Source: Actinomyces weissii
Lineage (GTDB): Bacteria; Actinomycetota; Actinomycetes; Actinomycetales; Actinomycetaceae
Direction: 5' to 3'
Assembly (NCBI RefSeq): GCF_016598775.1
Contig: NZ_CP066802.1
Location: 2,418,001 to 2,482,000, forward strand
DNA: 64,000 bases
The position numbers were made by a program, and so were the translations under genes. Below, one piece after another: positions 36,578-45,073 of the stretch. A model generated the notes under the pieces. That model saw nothing but the letters and a program-made list of their open reading frames with translations. It ran no database searches and was not told the origin of the DNA. Position 1 is the stretch's first letter; each line of letters begins with the position of its first letter.

Positions 36578-37839
36578 GCCAATTCTGGGGAGGTCTCGGA
36601 GGGGCTTGACTGGACTGCAAGCAGATTTGGCGGTGCTCGCAGGGATCGAGCCGCCGAGATTGTGTGAACCGGTCGGCGTGCCGTACCCGTCCGGGCGAGG
36701 AGCCGTTGGCAGCCCTTGAGGGGCTCAGGCAGCTGGCCGGGGAGGTGGCGACAGGGTACCGGCCTGTGGGAAGCCAGGCGCCGCACAGCCTGGCAGCAGA
36801 CCCTGCGGTGCCTAGTGCGGATACGGGTCGGACCTCGTCGAGACGCCCCGGACCGCCTGGGACACGGCACCTGCCGGAGCGCAGCAACTGAGACCAAGGC
36901 CCCACCCAGCAAGAAATGTGACTGGACTCACTAGAGCGGCGACGATGCTGTTCTTTCAGGAAACCGCAACAGCTTTGCAGCCCCAAACTCATGGCACATC
37001 TACGCAAACACGTTTAGGGCAGGCTAGCCATTGCACGATCCGTCAAGTTCTTGCCGGAATTTTCGAACCGCCAGCCACTGCGCATCACCCCACCGCGTGC
37101 CAGTCTTGACCGCGTGCCCGCCAAAGACGTCGGGCACCCCCACGACCTCTGGCACCGGGCAGCCTCAACACCCCAGCCCGAGGGCGCGGCCCCCTGGCAC
37201 ACCCCTCCCTCCATCTCGCGCAAGCGTGCTGCGACAGGTAGGGCCAGGACCAGGCCCCGTTGGGCCGTCCCCGTCCCCGGAGGCCGGCCCAACGGGGTCC
37301 ACACGCGTCAGGACAGACAGCGGCGGGGGCAGCGGCAGGGGCAGCCAAGCCGCCCTACCCCCAGGCCCCGACCGCTGCGGTCGTGCGTCCGACGCCCGGC
37401 ACCCTCCGGGCAACCTTCCAAGCACCCTCACAGGTTGGCTGGGGGTGTTCTCCCAGGAGGTTGGAGTTACATATCTAGTGCCGCCAGACGGTACGGACCG
37501 TGAGGGTTGGGGAGCCCGCTGACCGTTCCGCTACCGAGGACAGCACAGGTACTAGGGAGCCTGGACTGGACGTTCTGGCGAAGGAGGTTGTGCTCCCCCT
37601 GGGTCTGGGAACGCCCAGGGCGCGAGCCCCTCATCGACACTGGCTGGTGGGCCGGGACTCCTGACCCGGCCCACCAGCCAAGTCATTTCTTGTAGTTGCT
37701 ACTTGCTGCCGCACTGCGGCCTCACCCAGCACGCCTCGGAACGCCTGGAGCCCGAGCCCGTAACTCACCCAGGAGGCACAGAGCCGCAACCAGCCGACCT
37801 TCTCTTCCAGGGGCAGTTCGCGCCCTGTCCAGACATGAG
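36578..37839. other. 1.3-kb stretch without a convincing gene
   Basis: Open frames here are short and have shadow-like Arg/Pro/Gly composition. Part of it (36900-37080) is visibly AT-richer. It holds two hairpins: CCCTGGG/CCCAGGG at about 37599-37622 and the strong one at 37641. It is the left border of the restriction-modification island and may contain a small RNA or decayed genes. Confidence 0.5.
37641..37680 (+). terminator. Strong 16-bp hairpin in a gene-poor region
   Basis: TGGCTGGTGGGCCGGG pairs perfectly with its complement at 37665-37680 over an 8-nt loop. It is followed by a T-rich AGTCATTTCTTG. It has the shape of an intrinsic terminator reading rightwards, yet no gene ends in front of it. 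Confidence 0.65.
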
Positions 37840-37845
37840 TAGTGT
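37840..37845 (+). promoter_or_regulatory. -10 box of leaderless restriction-enzyme gene
   Basis: TAGTGT lies 6 nt before the GTG at 37852, the only evidence for that start since no ribosome site is present. Confidence 0.5.
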
Positions 37846-37851
37846 CAGCCT

Positions 37852-39204
37852 GTGCCTCAATCTCCCTTCATCCCCGCTAAGTCAAAGCTTGAGGCCGTGG
37901 CGCGCCTGTACGCCGCTTCGGACACTCCAGCCCCGGCATCCCCCCTAGGACCCGGAAGCAAGGAGAAGAAGTCAGTCCTGACCTCCACGGCTAGCAGGTT
38001 CAAGCTAGACGTCGACAGTGAGGCCGCCAAGGACATGCTGGCGGAGCAGATCATCACGGCTTTCGGTGGCACCTGGGACGCCTCGTACTCGTCAACGGGG
38101 CAGACCATTACCCTCGCCGGGCTCAATGCGATCCTTGCCCTGGCGGAGACTAGGCGGCAGGACGAAGCCCTGGCAGAGCTCCGCCGCACCGCGCCGCTCT
38201 TCCCAGACTGGTTCCGCCCCGCGCGGGACAAGCTTGAGGCAGTACGACGCATCTCCTCCCTCACCGGAGGACGGCCCCAGGAATTAGGCCCAGGCAGCAA
38301 GGAACGCAAGTCTGTACTGACAGACCTGGTTGAGAACCTGGACCTGGGCATTGACACCCGGCTACCCAAGACCAGGCTCGCTAAGGCGATCGCCCACAGG
38401 CTGCAGTCCACCTGGAACGACTCGTGCTGGTCCACCGGCGAGACCATCACCTTGAACGGCCTGAACGCGGTACTGGCTGGCGCCGAGAACAAGCTCATAC
38501 GCGGATACTCCAACTTCCGTGCCAGGCTCCAGCAGGAGGCAAACCTGCTGGTGACGGCGCTCGCGCAGGCCTGCCCGCCCCACTGGGAGGGTCGTGAGTG
38601 CGTCACCCAGATGCTTGACGCCGAGCACTCCAAGGCGCGCCAGACCGAGTGGATCGGCTGGTACTTCGAGTTCGTCGGCCTGCCCGCGCTCGTCAACGCC
38701 TACGGAGGCGGGCCGCAGCGCATCGGCGCCACCGAGTTCGACTACGCACGATCCTTCGTCTGGGACCTGAAGGCTCACGCGCAGATCGAGCTCAGGGCTG
38801 CCGCCAGCGTCTGCGGCCAGGCACCGCTCAACGACCGCGACTCCATACTCAAGTGCGTCGAGGAGACAGGGTCCCTCGGCTTCCTTGTCCTGTCTGGTGC
38901 TTCCGTCCCTGACTTCGACGGGTCCTTCGACACCTGGCACCGGCAGATGCGCGGCAGTACCACGCCCCGTACCAGCAGGTCCCGCGTCCTGAAGGCCGCC
39001 TTCACGCCCGTAACCGTGGACGCCTACGTCTTTGAGGGCACCGACGGCGTAGAGCGGGCGCTGGAGGAGAAGGTGCTTGCCGTCTTCGCTCAGGGCCAGC
39101 AGCAGAGTGGCGCCGCCCGCAAGCAGAAGTTCACTCTCAACCTCGAGCGTGGCAGGACCCGCGGTTACGTCAAGGCCTCAGCACCCATGGCGGAGGCTGG
39201 GTGA
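37852..39204 (+). CDS. Putative type II restriction endonuclease
   Basis: I do not recognise the family of this 450-residue protein; the role is inferred from the C5 methyltransferase and vsr genes after it. The N-terminal half is a duplicated module of about 90 residues. Both copies contain LEAVxR, LGPGSKE(K/R)KSVL, TW(D/N)xSxxSTGxTIT and GLNA(I/V)LAxAE, probably DNA-binding. The C-terminal half contains GATEFDYARSFVWDLKAHAQIE, where D and DLK with a preceding E could form a PD-(D/E)xK nuclease core. No membrane segment. Stop to methyltransferase ATG is 68 bp. Confidence 0.65.
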   Translation: MPQSPFIPAKSKLEAVARLYAASDTPAPASPLGPGSKEKKSVLTSTASRFKLDVDSEAAKDMLAEQIITAFGGTWDASYSSTGQTITLAGLNAILALAETRRQDEALAELRRTAPLFPDWFRPARDKLEAVRRISSLTGGRPQELGPGSKERKSVLTDLVENLDLGIDTRLPKTRLAKAIAHRLQSTWNDSCWSTGETITLNGLNAVLAGAENKLIRGYSNFRARLQQEANLLVTALAQACPPHWEGRECVTQMLDAEHSKARQTEWIGWYFEFVGLPALVNAYGGGPQRIGATEFDYARSFVWDLKAHAQIELRAAASVCGQAPLNDRDSILKCVEETGSLGFLVLSGASVPDFDGSFDTWHRQMRGSTTPRTSRSRVLKAAFTPVTVDAYVFEGTDGVERALEEKVLAVFAQGQQQSGAARKQKFTLNLERGRTRGYVKASAPMAEAG

Positions 39205-39247
39205 CCAAGAGCTCACGAAGCTCCTGGCGAACAAGCCTGTACACAGC

Positions 39248-39263
39248 TCGAACATATGTTTAG
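39248..39263 (+). promoter_or_regulatory. LexA-like box on the methyltransferase promoter
   Basis: TCGAACATATGTTTAG resembles the actinobacterial SOS box TCGAACNNNNGTTCGA, with a perfect left half and GTT on the right. The core AACATATGTT is a perfect palindrome. It overlaps a -10-like TTAGCT (39260-39265) that lies 7 nt before the ATG at 39273, so binding would shut this promoter. It could instead be the site of an uncharacterised controller protein. Confidence 0.5.
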
Positions 39264-39272
39264 CTATGGGGC

Positions 39273-40616
39273 ATGAGCGACCAGTTCACCTACGCCGACC
39301 TCTTCGCCGGCATCGGCGGCTTCCACGCCGCACTCAGTGGTATGGGTGGCAAGTGCGTGTACGCCGTCGAGATCGACAAGGACGCTGCCAAGGTCTACCA
39401 CCAGAACTGGGGCATCGACCCGCTTGGGGACATCACTGAGGACGCTGGAGAAGCGGGAGTGAGCCAGAAGGTCCAGCAGCACGACATCCTGGCGGCTGGG
39501 TTCCCCTGCCAGCCCTTCTCAAAGTCCGGGGCACAAAAGGGCATGGACGAGGTCCGCGGCACGCTCTACTTCAACATCCTGCAGATCATCCGCAAGCACC
39601 ACCCCACCGTGCTGCTGCTGGAGAACGTCCGCAACCTGGCGGGCCCCCGCCACCGGCACGAGTGGGAGGTCATCATCCGCACCCTCCGCGAGGAGGGCTA
39701 CCGGGTGTCCGACACACCCGCCATCCTCTCCCCCCACCAGCTCGGCCCGGAGCGCGGCGGGCGGCCGCAGGTGCGTGAGCGAGTGTTCATCACGGCTACC
39801 TACGACCCTGAGGGCCTGGGCGGCCCCGCCCCGGAGCCGGTCACACGCGCCCGCCAGCACTACGGTGACAGCCAGAACTGCTGGGACATCGAGAGCATCA
39901 TGCTCGACGACGTCGCTGGCTACGACCTTACCGCTGCTGAAACCAACTGGATCAACGCCTGGGACGACTGGGTGCAGGAGTTTCGGCGCCACAACGAGCC
40001 TGGCACAAAACTCCCCGGCTTCCCGATCTGGGCGGACGCCTGGAAGAACATCGACGCCTTCGAGGCCCAGGAGGAGGCTGGCGAGTACGAGGACACTCCC
40101 AGCTGGAAGCTGAACTTCCTGCGGAAGAACGCTGAGCTCTACACGGCGAACATCTCCTGGATCCCCAAGTGGCTGACCAAGTGGAACGTCCAGGACTTTC
40201 CCCCCTCGCGTCGCAAGCTTGAGTGGCAGGCGCAGGAGCTCGGTTCCCTGTGGGACTGCCTTATGCACTTCCGTCCCTCTGGCCTGCGCGCCAAACCACC
40301 CACGTACGTGCCTGCACTGGTGGCCATCACGCAGACGAGCATCGTGGGACCGCGTCGACGTCGCCTGTCCCCTCGGGAGACGGCCCGCCTTCAGGGGCTG
40401 CCCGACGAATTCTCCTTCACTGGGCAGCCTGACGCCAAGACCTACAAGCAGCTCGGCAACGGCGTGAACGTGGCGGCGGTCTGGAACGTCTTGAAGATGC
40501 ACTGCGAGCGGGACGAGTCAGTCCTGAAGTCCACTGACTCCGGACGCAGGATCCTCAAGGCGGTTAAGCAAGCGACCCTCAGCCCTGACGAAAAGGTACG
40601 TAACCTCTTCCAGTGA
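39273..40616 (+). CDS. DNA (cytosine-5) methyltransferase
   Basis: The 447-residue enzyme has the m5C motif order: motif I FAGIGGFHAAL, motif IV GFPCQPFS with nucleophile C79, motif VI ENV (117-119), motif VIII QVRER (about 166-170) and motif X GNGVN near the end. A long variable region (about 180-345) is the target-recognition domain. It would protect host DNA from the enzyme encoded upstream. The target sequence cannot be read from the gene. It is followed after 6 bp by vsr. Confidence 0.93.
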   Translation: MSDQFTYADLFAGIGGFHAALSGMGGKCVYAVEIDKDAAKVYHQNWGIDPLGDITEDAGEAGVSQKVQQHDILAAGFPCQPFSKSGAQKGMDEVRGTLYFNILQIIRKHHPTVLLLENVRNLAGPRHRHEWEVIIRTLREEGYRVSDTPAILSPHQLGPERGGRPQVRERVFITATYDPEGLGGPAPEPVTRARQHYGDSQNCWDIESIMLDDVAGYDLTAAETNWINAWDDWVQEFRRHNEPGTKLPGFPIWADAWKNIDAFEAQEEAGEYEDTPSWKLNFLRKNAELYTANISWIPKWLTKWNVQDFPPSRRKLEWQAQELGSLWDCLMHFRPSGLRAKPPTYVPALVAITQTSIVGPRRRRLSPRETARLQGLPDEFSFTGQPDAKTYKQLGNGVNVAAVWNVLKMHCERDESVLKSTDSGRRILKAVKQATLSPDEKVRNLFQ

Positions 40617-40622
40617 TACGTC

Positions 40623-41075
40623 ATGCCTGGTGACTGCACGACCGACCCTCTTCACGCGGCGGAGCCTGCGCGGCAGGCGGCGGGCTCACCGGAGGTCTCC
40701 GCCCGCTACGCGCGGCTGCCTCGCCGTGACACCTCACCGGAGATGGAGCTGCGCCGGGCCCTGTGGCAGGCGGGGCTGCGCTACCGGGTGCAGTACAAGG
40801 TGCCCGGCCTGCCGCGCCGCAAGGTGGATATCGCCTTCACCCGGCTGAAGGTGGCGGTCCAGGTGGACGGCTGCTTCTGGCACGGCTGCCCGGAGCACGG
40901 GACCGTACCAGGCCGGAACTCCGAGTGGTGGCGCTGGAAGATCGCCCGCAACCAGGCCCGCGACCACGACACCGACGAGAAGCTGGCCGCCCTGGGCTGG
41001 ACGGTCATCCACGTCTGGGAGCACGAGGACACCACCCACGCCGCACAGGCGATCATCGACCGTCTGCGCAGCTGA
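40623..41075 (+). CDS. vsr: Very short patch repair endonuclease
   Basis: The 150-residue protein carries the Vsr core VDGCFWHGCPEH (D82, H87, H92), zinc-ligand region WW..KI..N and the end GWTVIHVWEHE. It nicks 5' of T in T:G mismatches that arise by deamination of 5-methylcytosine, so it limits mutations caused by the methyltransferase before it. Gene order RE-MTase-vsr on one strand with a 6-bp MTase-vsr gap indicates one unit. Confidence 0.95.
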   Translation: MPGDCTTDPLHAAEPARQAAGSPEVSARYARLPRRDTSPEMELRRALWQAGLRYRVQYKVPGLPRRKVDIAFTRLKVAVQVDGCFWHGCPEHGTVPGRNSEWWRWKIARNQARDHDTDEKLAALGWTVIHVWEHEDTTHAAQAIIDRLRS

Positions 41076-41210
41076 CCACCTGCCTGCACCCATAGGAACC
41101 CGCCAGCCAGAAGCAGATCAGCCCCATACGCGCAGCCGGAAGCGCACTGGCACTCGCCGAGTCCCCCTCTAGGCCGCAGCCCTACAGCATGGCTCGCGCC
41201 CTGGGAGCGA

Positions 41211-42936
41211 TCATCCGGCCAGGAGGTACTTACGGTTGCGGCTCTGCGGCGGTGCAGTGGCCACCACCAGACCACGGTCCACCAGCTCACGCAGGATCAG
41301 CCTCAAGGCGTTCAGGCTCTTGCCAGTGGAATCGCTGATCTCACGGATGGTGCGCGGCTCACTAGTGGTCAGCGCAGCCAGGACCTCCCACTCAGCCGCC
41401 GTCGCTGCCGCCGTCCTACGCTGGTCCACCAGCACGTAAGGCCCGTCGTTCATCCCAACTAGGAGCCCATCAGCGACCAGGTCTGCCAGCACTGCACGGC
41501 ACACGTCAGAATCCAGGCCAAGATTCGTCCTCAGGTCATTGACGCACACCGCCCCGGAGCGTCTAGCGAGCGCGAGAGCAGCCTCCTGCTCACGGCCCGC
41601 AGAATCATGCTGCGGCAGGGAGGAGAGCCAGGCCTTGGTCTCAGGGTCCAGGAGACCGAAGCGGTCAAGACGCACGACGACGTGGTCAATCGTGGAGGCG
41701 GAGTAGTCAGGAGCCGGAAGCCCGTGGGTCCGCATAGCGTGGACCATTAGCGGCACCCCGGTTCCATTGTCCTCGCAGACGGTAGAGTGCCCGTCCGGCA
41801 TGGGCACGTCCCTGAGGATCCTGACCAGGGCCTCGTTGCGGGACGCTGACCTTCCGTCCCCCACGTTGTCCTTCGTCTTGCCGCCCCAGAACCCTCCAGG
41901 GTTAGTCACCTCAACGCGATCGGGATAGACGTCCACAGCGACCTGCTCCCCGAGGACGAACTCAGAGTAGTCGCGGTGCATTACCGCGTTGGCGATCGCC
42001 TCACGGAGGACCTCCTCGGGGATCTCCGGGACATCAGCCCCCCTGCTCCCTTCTACGACATGACGGACCTTAAGGTTGCGCATGACCACCTGTACTGCCT
42101 CCGCGATCGCCTGGGGAAGCGGGCCGTCACAGTTCTTCCGGTCAAGGAAGCGCACGGTGGGATCCTTGGACTTGCTGGTATGCGGGTGGACCGCGACGTC
42201 AATAGTGAGCTGTGGGAACTCCTGCTGCGGGTACAACCCCAGGGTCAGGTACCCCGCCAGGCTCACGTCCCCCTCCGGGGACAGAACATTGATGCGTTGC
42301 AGCGCGGCGCTGGTGTAATCCCTGCCTTCTGCGTCAAGACCCGCAAACGCCCGGCTGCTAGCACGCACCCGGGATATCGTGCGAGAGACCAGATCGGGGT
42401 CAAGGTCCTTGAGCGTCCGTCCCGGTACTGGAGCGCGGTCCACTTGCCGACGGACGTTCCTACTGCGCAGTAGAAAGACCTCATACGTGGTGAGATGCTT
42501 GTCGGCGTCTCCCACACGCTTGTAGCTGCCACGCTCAAGCCCCTGTGCCGTAACGAAGCACGGCACAGGCTTCTGCTCATCGTCTGACAGCGGGTCGATA
42601 TCCAAAAGGACAACCGGGGCGCCGTCAACCTCAGTGCGTTCGATCTTGTAGGTGGGTACAGGGGTTACCTTAGGGCTCGCCCCCGGCGCGTCGTCCAGGC
42701 CAGCACGCAAAGCGTCTTGCACCCGCTTGGCATCGAACTTAGGAACTGGCACGAACCCCCGCGCCCTCCTCAAGCCCCAGGACGATCAAGCCGCCTTCCG
42801 TGTTGGCGAAGGCGGAGACTGACTCCCAGACGCTTTTGGGTAGTCCTCCCGCTGCAGCCTTCACCTCGATGCGCGCATCATCCTCACCTTGCCTACGGAC
42901 CCGGTCGATATAACTCGCAAGTTCTTCCTCAGTCAC
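41211..42936 (-). pseudogene. AlbA-domain/HATPase regulator gene with a frameshift
   Basis: Two minus-strand frames together encode one protein of about 575 residues. The first (42936 to about 42766) gives [27 protein letters not shown] and [15 protein letters not shown], the AlbA_2 (Schlafen-related) domain. The second continues [19 protein letters not shown], then the HATPase_c_4 part (EVLREAIANAVMHRDYSEF, VEVTNPGGF, NGTGVPLMVHAM), and ends in winged-helix segments (IREISDSTGKSLNALRLIL). Removing one C from the CCC at 42764-42766 (plus strand) restores the frame. It may be a real null, a slip-prone switch or an assembly error. Start GTG 42936 is leaderless. Such proteins often sit in defence islands. 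Confidence 0.8.
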
Positions 42937-42942
42937 CTCATC

Positions 42943-42948
42943 AGTGTA
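42943..42948 (-). promoter_or_regulatory. -10 box of leaderless AlbA-type gene
   Basis: TACACT on the minus strand, 6 nt before the GTG at 42936. The 21-bp iterons begin 2 nt further upstream and would cover the -35 zone. Confidence 0.6.
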
Positions 42949-42949
42949 G

Positions 42950-43021
42950 ACCAGTGAGCCCCTCACTCTCACCAGTGAGCCCGTCACTTACACCAGTGAG
43001 CCCCTCACTCTCACCAGTGAC
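42950..43021. repeat. 21-bp iteron array (3.4 copies) upstream of the AlbA-type regulator
   Basis: Units at 42950-42970, 42971-42991 and 42992-43012 plus a partial 43013-43021. Units 1 and 3 are identical; unit 2 has three changes. Each unit holds the dyad AGTGAG-CCC-CTCACT. A 21-bp period is two helix turns, so all units face the same side of the DNA, as expected for cooperative binding of a dimeric regulator, most simply the product of the downstream gene. Confidence 0.85.
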
Positions 43022-43368
43022 GGCGCCAGCACCTACAGTGAGCGCCCTGAGGCAGCACGAGCCTCCCGCACCCCACCCCACAGTCACAGGCGGAACCAGA
43101 GCCGCGCTCACTCTGAAACAGTCATAGTCTGAGCCCCACTTTCACAGTGTGACTCATAGTCTGGCAGTGACCGGCGCCCAGAGACCCAGGCCCCGCCCCC
43201 AAGCCGCACCCCTAGACCTACCAGCCCGAGGTGCACACTCGGACAGCCAGACTCACACTCTGACCGACTCAGACTCACACTCTGGCAGCGCAGCGCGGCC
43301 CACGCCCGACCGCACCGGCCTCACCAGCCTCCCCCGGCCCCGCCGTCCGCACCGACCCCGCCAGCCCC
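43022..43368. repeat. Gene-free region with further short repeats
   Basis: TCATAGTCTG occurs at 43122-43131 and 43154-43163 (32 bp apart). CAGACTCACACTCTG occurs at 43248-43262 and 43270-43284 (22 bp apart). More CACTCTG-like words are scattered between. No protein-like frame is seen. It separates the AlbA-type gene from the DUF5926 gene. Confidence 0.6.
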
Positions 43369-44238
43369 TTACAGGTTCACCTGGCGGGAGATGATCCCGG
43401 CCTTGGCGCGGCGGGCGTCGGCGTCCAGGGGCCCGGTCTGCGCCAGGGCCGCCTCCAGGCGCTTAGCCATGGCCTGCATGGGCGCCGTCAGCTCCTCCGC
43501 CTCGGTGCCCGGGTTGAGCTCCCACACGGGGATCGCCAACCCGCAGGCCCGGAAGGCCCCGATAAAGCGGGCCCCCTCCTCCAGGTCGGACTCGCGCGCC
43601 GCGTGCACCCGCGCGAAGGCGTTGAAGAAGGCGTCCTCGTCCTCCCCACGCACCCAGCGCACGAACTCCTTGCCGTTCATGCGGCACCAGTAGGCGTGCT
43701 CCACACCCGGCACGGGCACGGTGGGGGCCAGCTCCTCCTTGGTCTCCTCCAGGGCCCGCTGGGTCTCCTGGTCGCCCAGCCGGGACGGGTCCACCCAGAA
43801 GTCGAAGGTCTCGTGCACACGCACCTCGGGGGCCTGGCCCAGGTCGAGCACGTCCTGCAGGCGCGGGCCGGGATCAGGCAGCCCGTTGGGGGCCAGGCCC
43901 GTCCCCGGCTCCAGCTCCAGCGCCGCCAGCAGGGCGGCGGCCACGTCACGGGAGGCGTCCCCGGAGTGGACGGTGGTCTGCAGGGCCACCAGCACCTCGC
44001 CGTCGGCACGGCGCAGGGCCTGGGCCAGGTCCGGCAGGAGGCTGACGATCTGCACCTCCTGGCCGCCGTGCTCCTGGCTCAGGCGGACCTTGGCGGTGGC
44101 GGCGGGGATGATCTGCATCATCGCCACCAGGTCCTCCTCACCCGGCAGCCCCTCAAAGGGGCGGGCCATGAAGGCGATCTTCTGCTTCTTGGGGGCGGGG
44201 GCGACGTCGCGACGCTGCTGGCGCTTCTTCTTGGACAT
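43369..44238 (-). CDS. DUF5926 family protein
   Basis: The 289-residue soluble protein of actinobacteria has a Lys/Arg-rich start (MSKKKRQQRRD), then AKVRLSQEHGGQEVQIVSLLP and LVALQTTVHSGDASRDVAAALL, typical of this family. It has no known activity; some databases label relatives as SecA-C-terminus-like or topoisomerase-II-like. It is leaderless, with TAGGCT (44246-44251) 7 nt before the ATG. Confidence 0.8.
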   Translation of the reverse strand: MSKKKRQQRRDVAPAPKKQKIAFMARPFEGLPGEEDLVAMMQIIPAATAKVRLSQEHGGQEVQIVSLLPDLAQALRRADGEVLVALQTTVHSGDASRDVAAALLAALELEPGTGLAPNGLPDPGPRLQDVLDLGQAPEVRVHETFDFWVDPSRLGDQETQRALEETKEELAPTVPVPGVEHAYWCRMNGKEFVRWVRGEDEDAFFNAFARVHAARESDLEEGARFIGAFRACGLAIPVWELNPGTEAEELTAPMQAMAKRLEAALAQTGPLDADARRAKAGIISRQVNL

Positions 44239-44245
44239 GGTGGCC

Positions 44246-44251
44246 AGCCTA
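44246..44251 (-). promoter_or_regulatory. -10 box of leaderless DUF5926 gene
   Basis: TAGGCT on the minus strand, 7 nt before the ATG at 44238. Confidence 0.6.
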
Positions 44252-44381
44252 CCGGGCGCCCACTGGTTGACGACGACGCCGGGGCGCCGTCCTCAGCAGC
44301 CCCCTCCCCTGCCGCCCGCAAGCGTCCCCGCCGCGGCGCCCGGCAGGCCAGGGCAGACCGGGAAGGCCCGCCCCGGCCAGG

Positions 44382-45032
44382 TCACCTGCTGGAGCCGGAG
44401 GCCCCCAGCAGGTCCAGCCCCACCCCCAGCAGGGCCTCAAGCGGGCTGTCACCCCTCTGGTAGTAGTCCTCCTGGGCCTCTTGCACGTAGAAGGCCTGCC
44501 CGAGCGCGGTCAGGGGCGCGCACACGCCCTGGAAGGCTGCTACCTCGGCGGGTGGGTGGTTAGGGTTGACCCGCACCGTCCGCTCCGGGCGGTACCTGCC
44601 AGAGGAGCCCCGCAAGGACCACCTACCCGTGTACCGGGTGGTGGTGCTGCGTCCCGCCCAGTAGGCGCTGCGGTAGGACTCAAGCATCTGGGCCGTACGT
44701 GCACTTGTGTCCGCCCGGTAGAGCTGGGTCACCGCCTGCCCGAGCCAGTCCGCCTGCACGCGCAGCTGGTGGGCCGTCTGGTCCAGGGCCTGTAGGGCCC
44801 CAACAGGACTGACCTGGCGCGCCCCCAGCTGCTGGCCCAGTGCCTGCAGCCCCTGGACGCACTGCAGCAGCCACTGACGGGTAGGTGCGGTCGGCACGCC
44901 GGTCCGGTCCCGTTCCGCGGTCACGCACCAGCGGTCCAAGGTACCCAGGTCCTCCAGGACCGGCCCCACCTCATTGGCCCACGCCTGGGTCCACTGCGGC
45001 CCCAGGCTCATCAGCTCCTGCGCGTACTGCAT
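44382..45032 (-). CDS. Half-length paralogue of the DUF5129-like protein
   Basis: The 216-residue protein has no membrane segment. It aligns with the C-terminal half of the neighbour encoded just upstream: WTQAWANEVGPVLEDLGTL versus WEGAWANEQGPVREDLASL, then a similar (T/S)xRQW block, LGARQVSPVGALQALD versus LSTRQVTPSAALTELD, YRSAY/SARYRGSW and TVRVNPNHP versus TIRINPGSP. It lacks the N-terminal TPM-like domain and membrane helices. Start 45032 has GAGAGGA 6 nt upstream; it lies 41 bp after the partner's stop, so they form an operon. Function unknown; perhaps a soluble regulator or partner. Confidence 0.75.
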   Translation of the reverse strand: MQYAQELMSLGPQWTQAWANEVGPVLEDLGTLDRWCVTAERDRTGVPTAPTRQWLLQCVQGLQALGQQLGARQVSPVGALQALDQTAHQLRVQADWLGQAVTQLYRADTSARTAQMLESYRSAYWAGRSTTTRYTGRWSLRGSSGRYRPERTVRVNPNHPPAEVAAFQGVCAPLTALGQAFYVQEAQEDYYQRGDSPLEALLGVGLDLLGASGSSR

Positions 45033-45073
45033 ACGAGATCCTCTCACCTGTTGACCAAGGGGTGCCCCACGGC

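Noticed and set aside
36565..36912. Longer GT2 protein starting at 36912
   Set aside because: The extra 116 residues are Arg/Cys/Pro-rich and unlike any glycosyltransferase; the leaderless GTG at 36564 fits.
37031..37522. 163-codon frame in the gene-poor region
   Set aside because: Arg/Pro/Gly/Thr-rich, with overlapping alternatives in two other frames and no start signal; probably chance.
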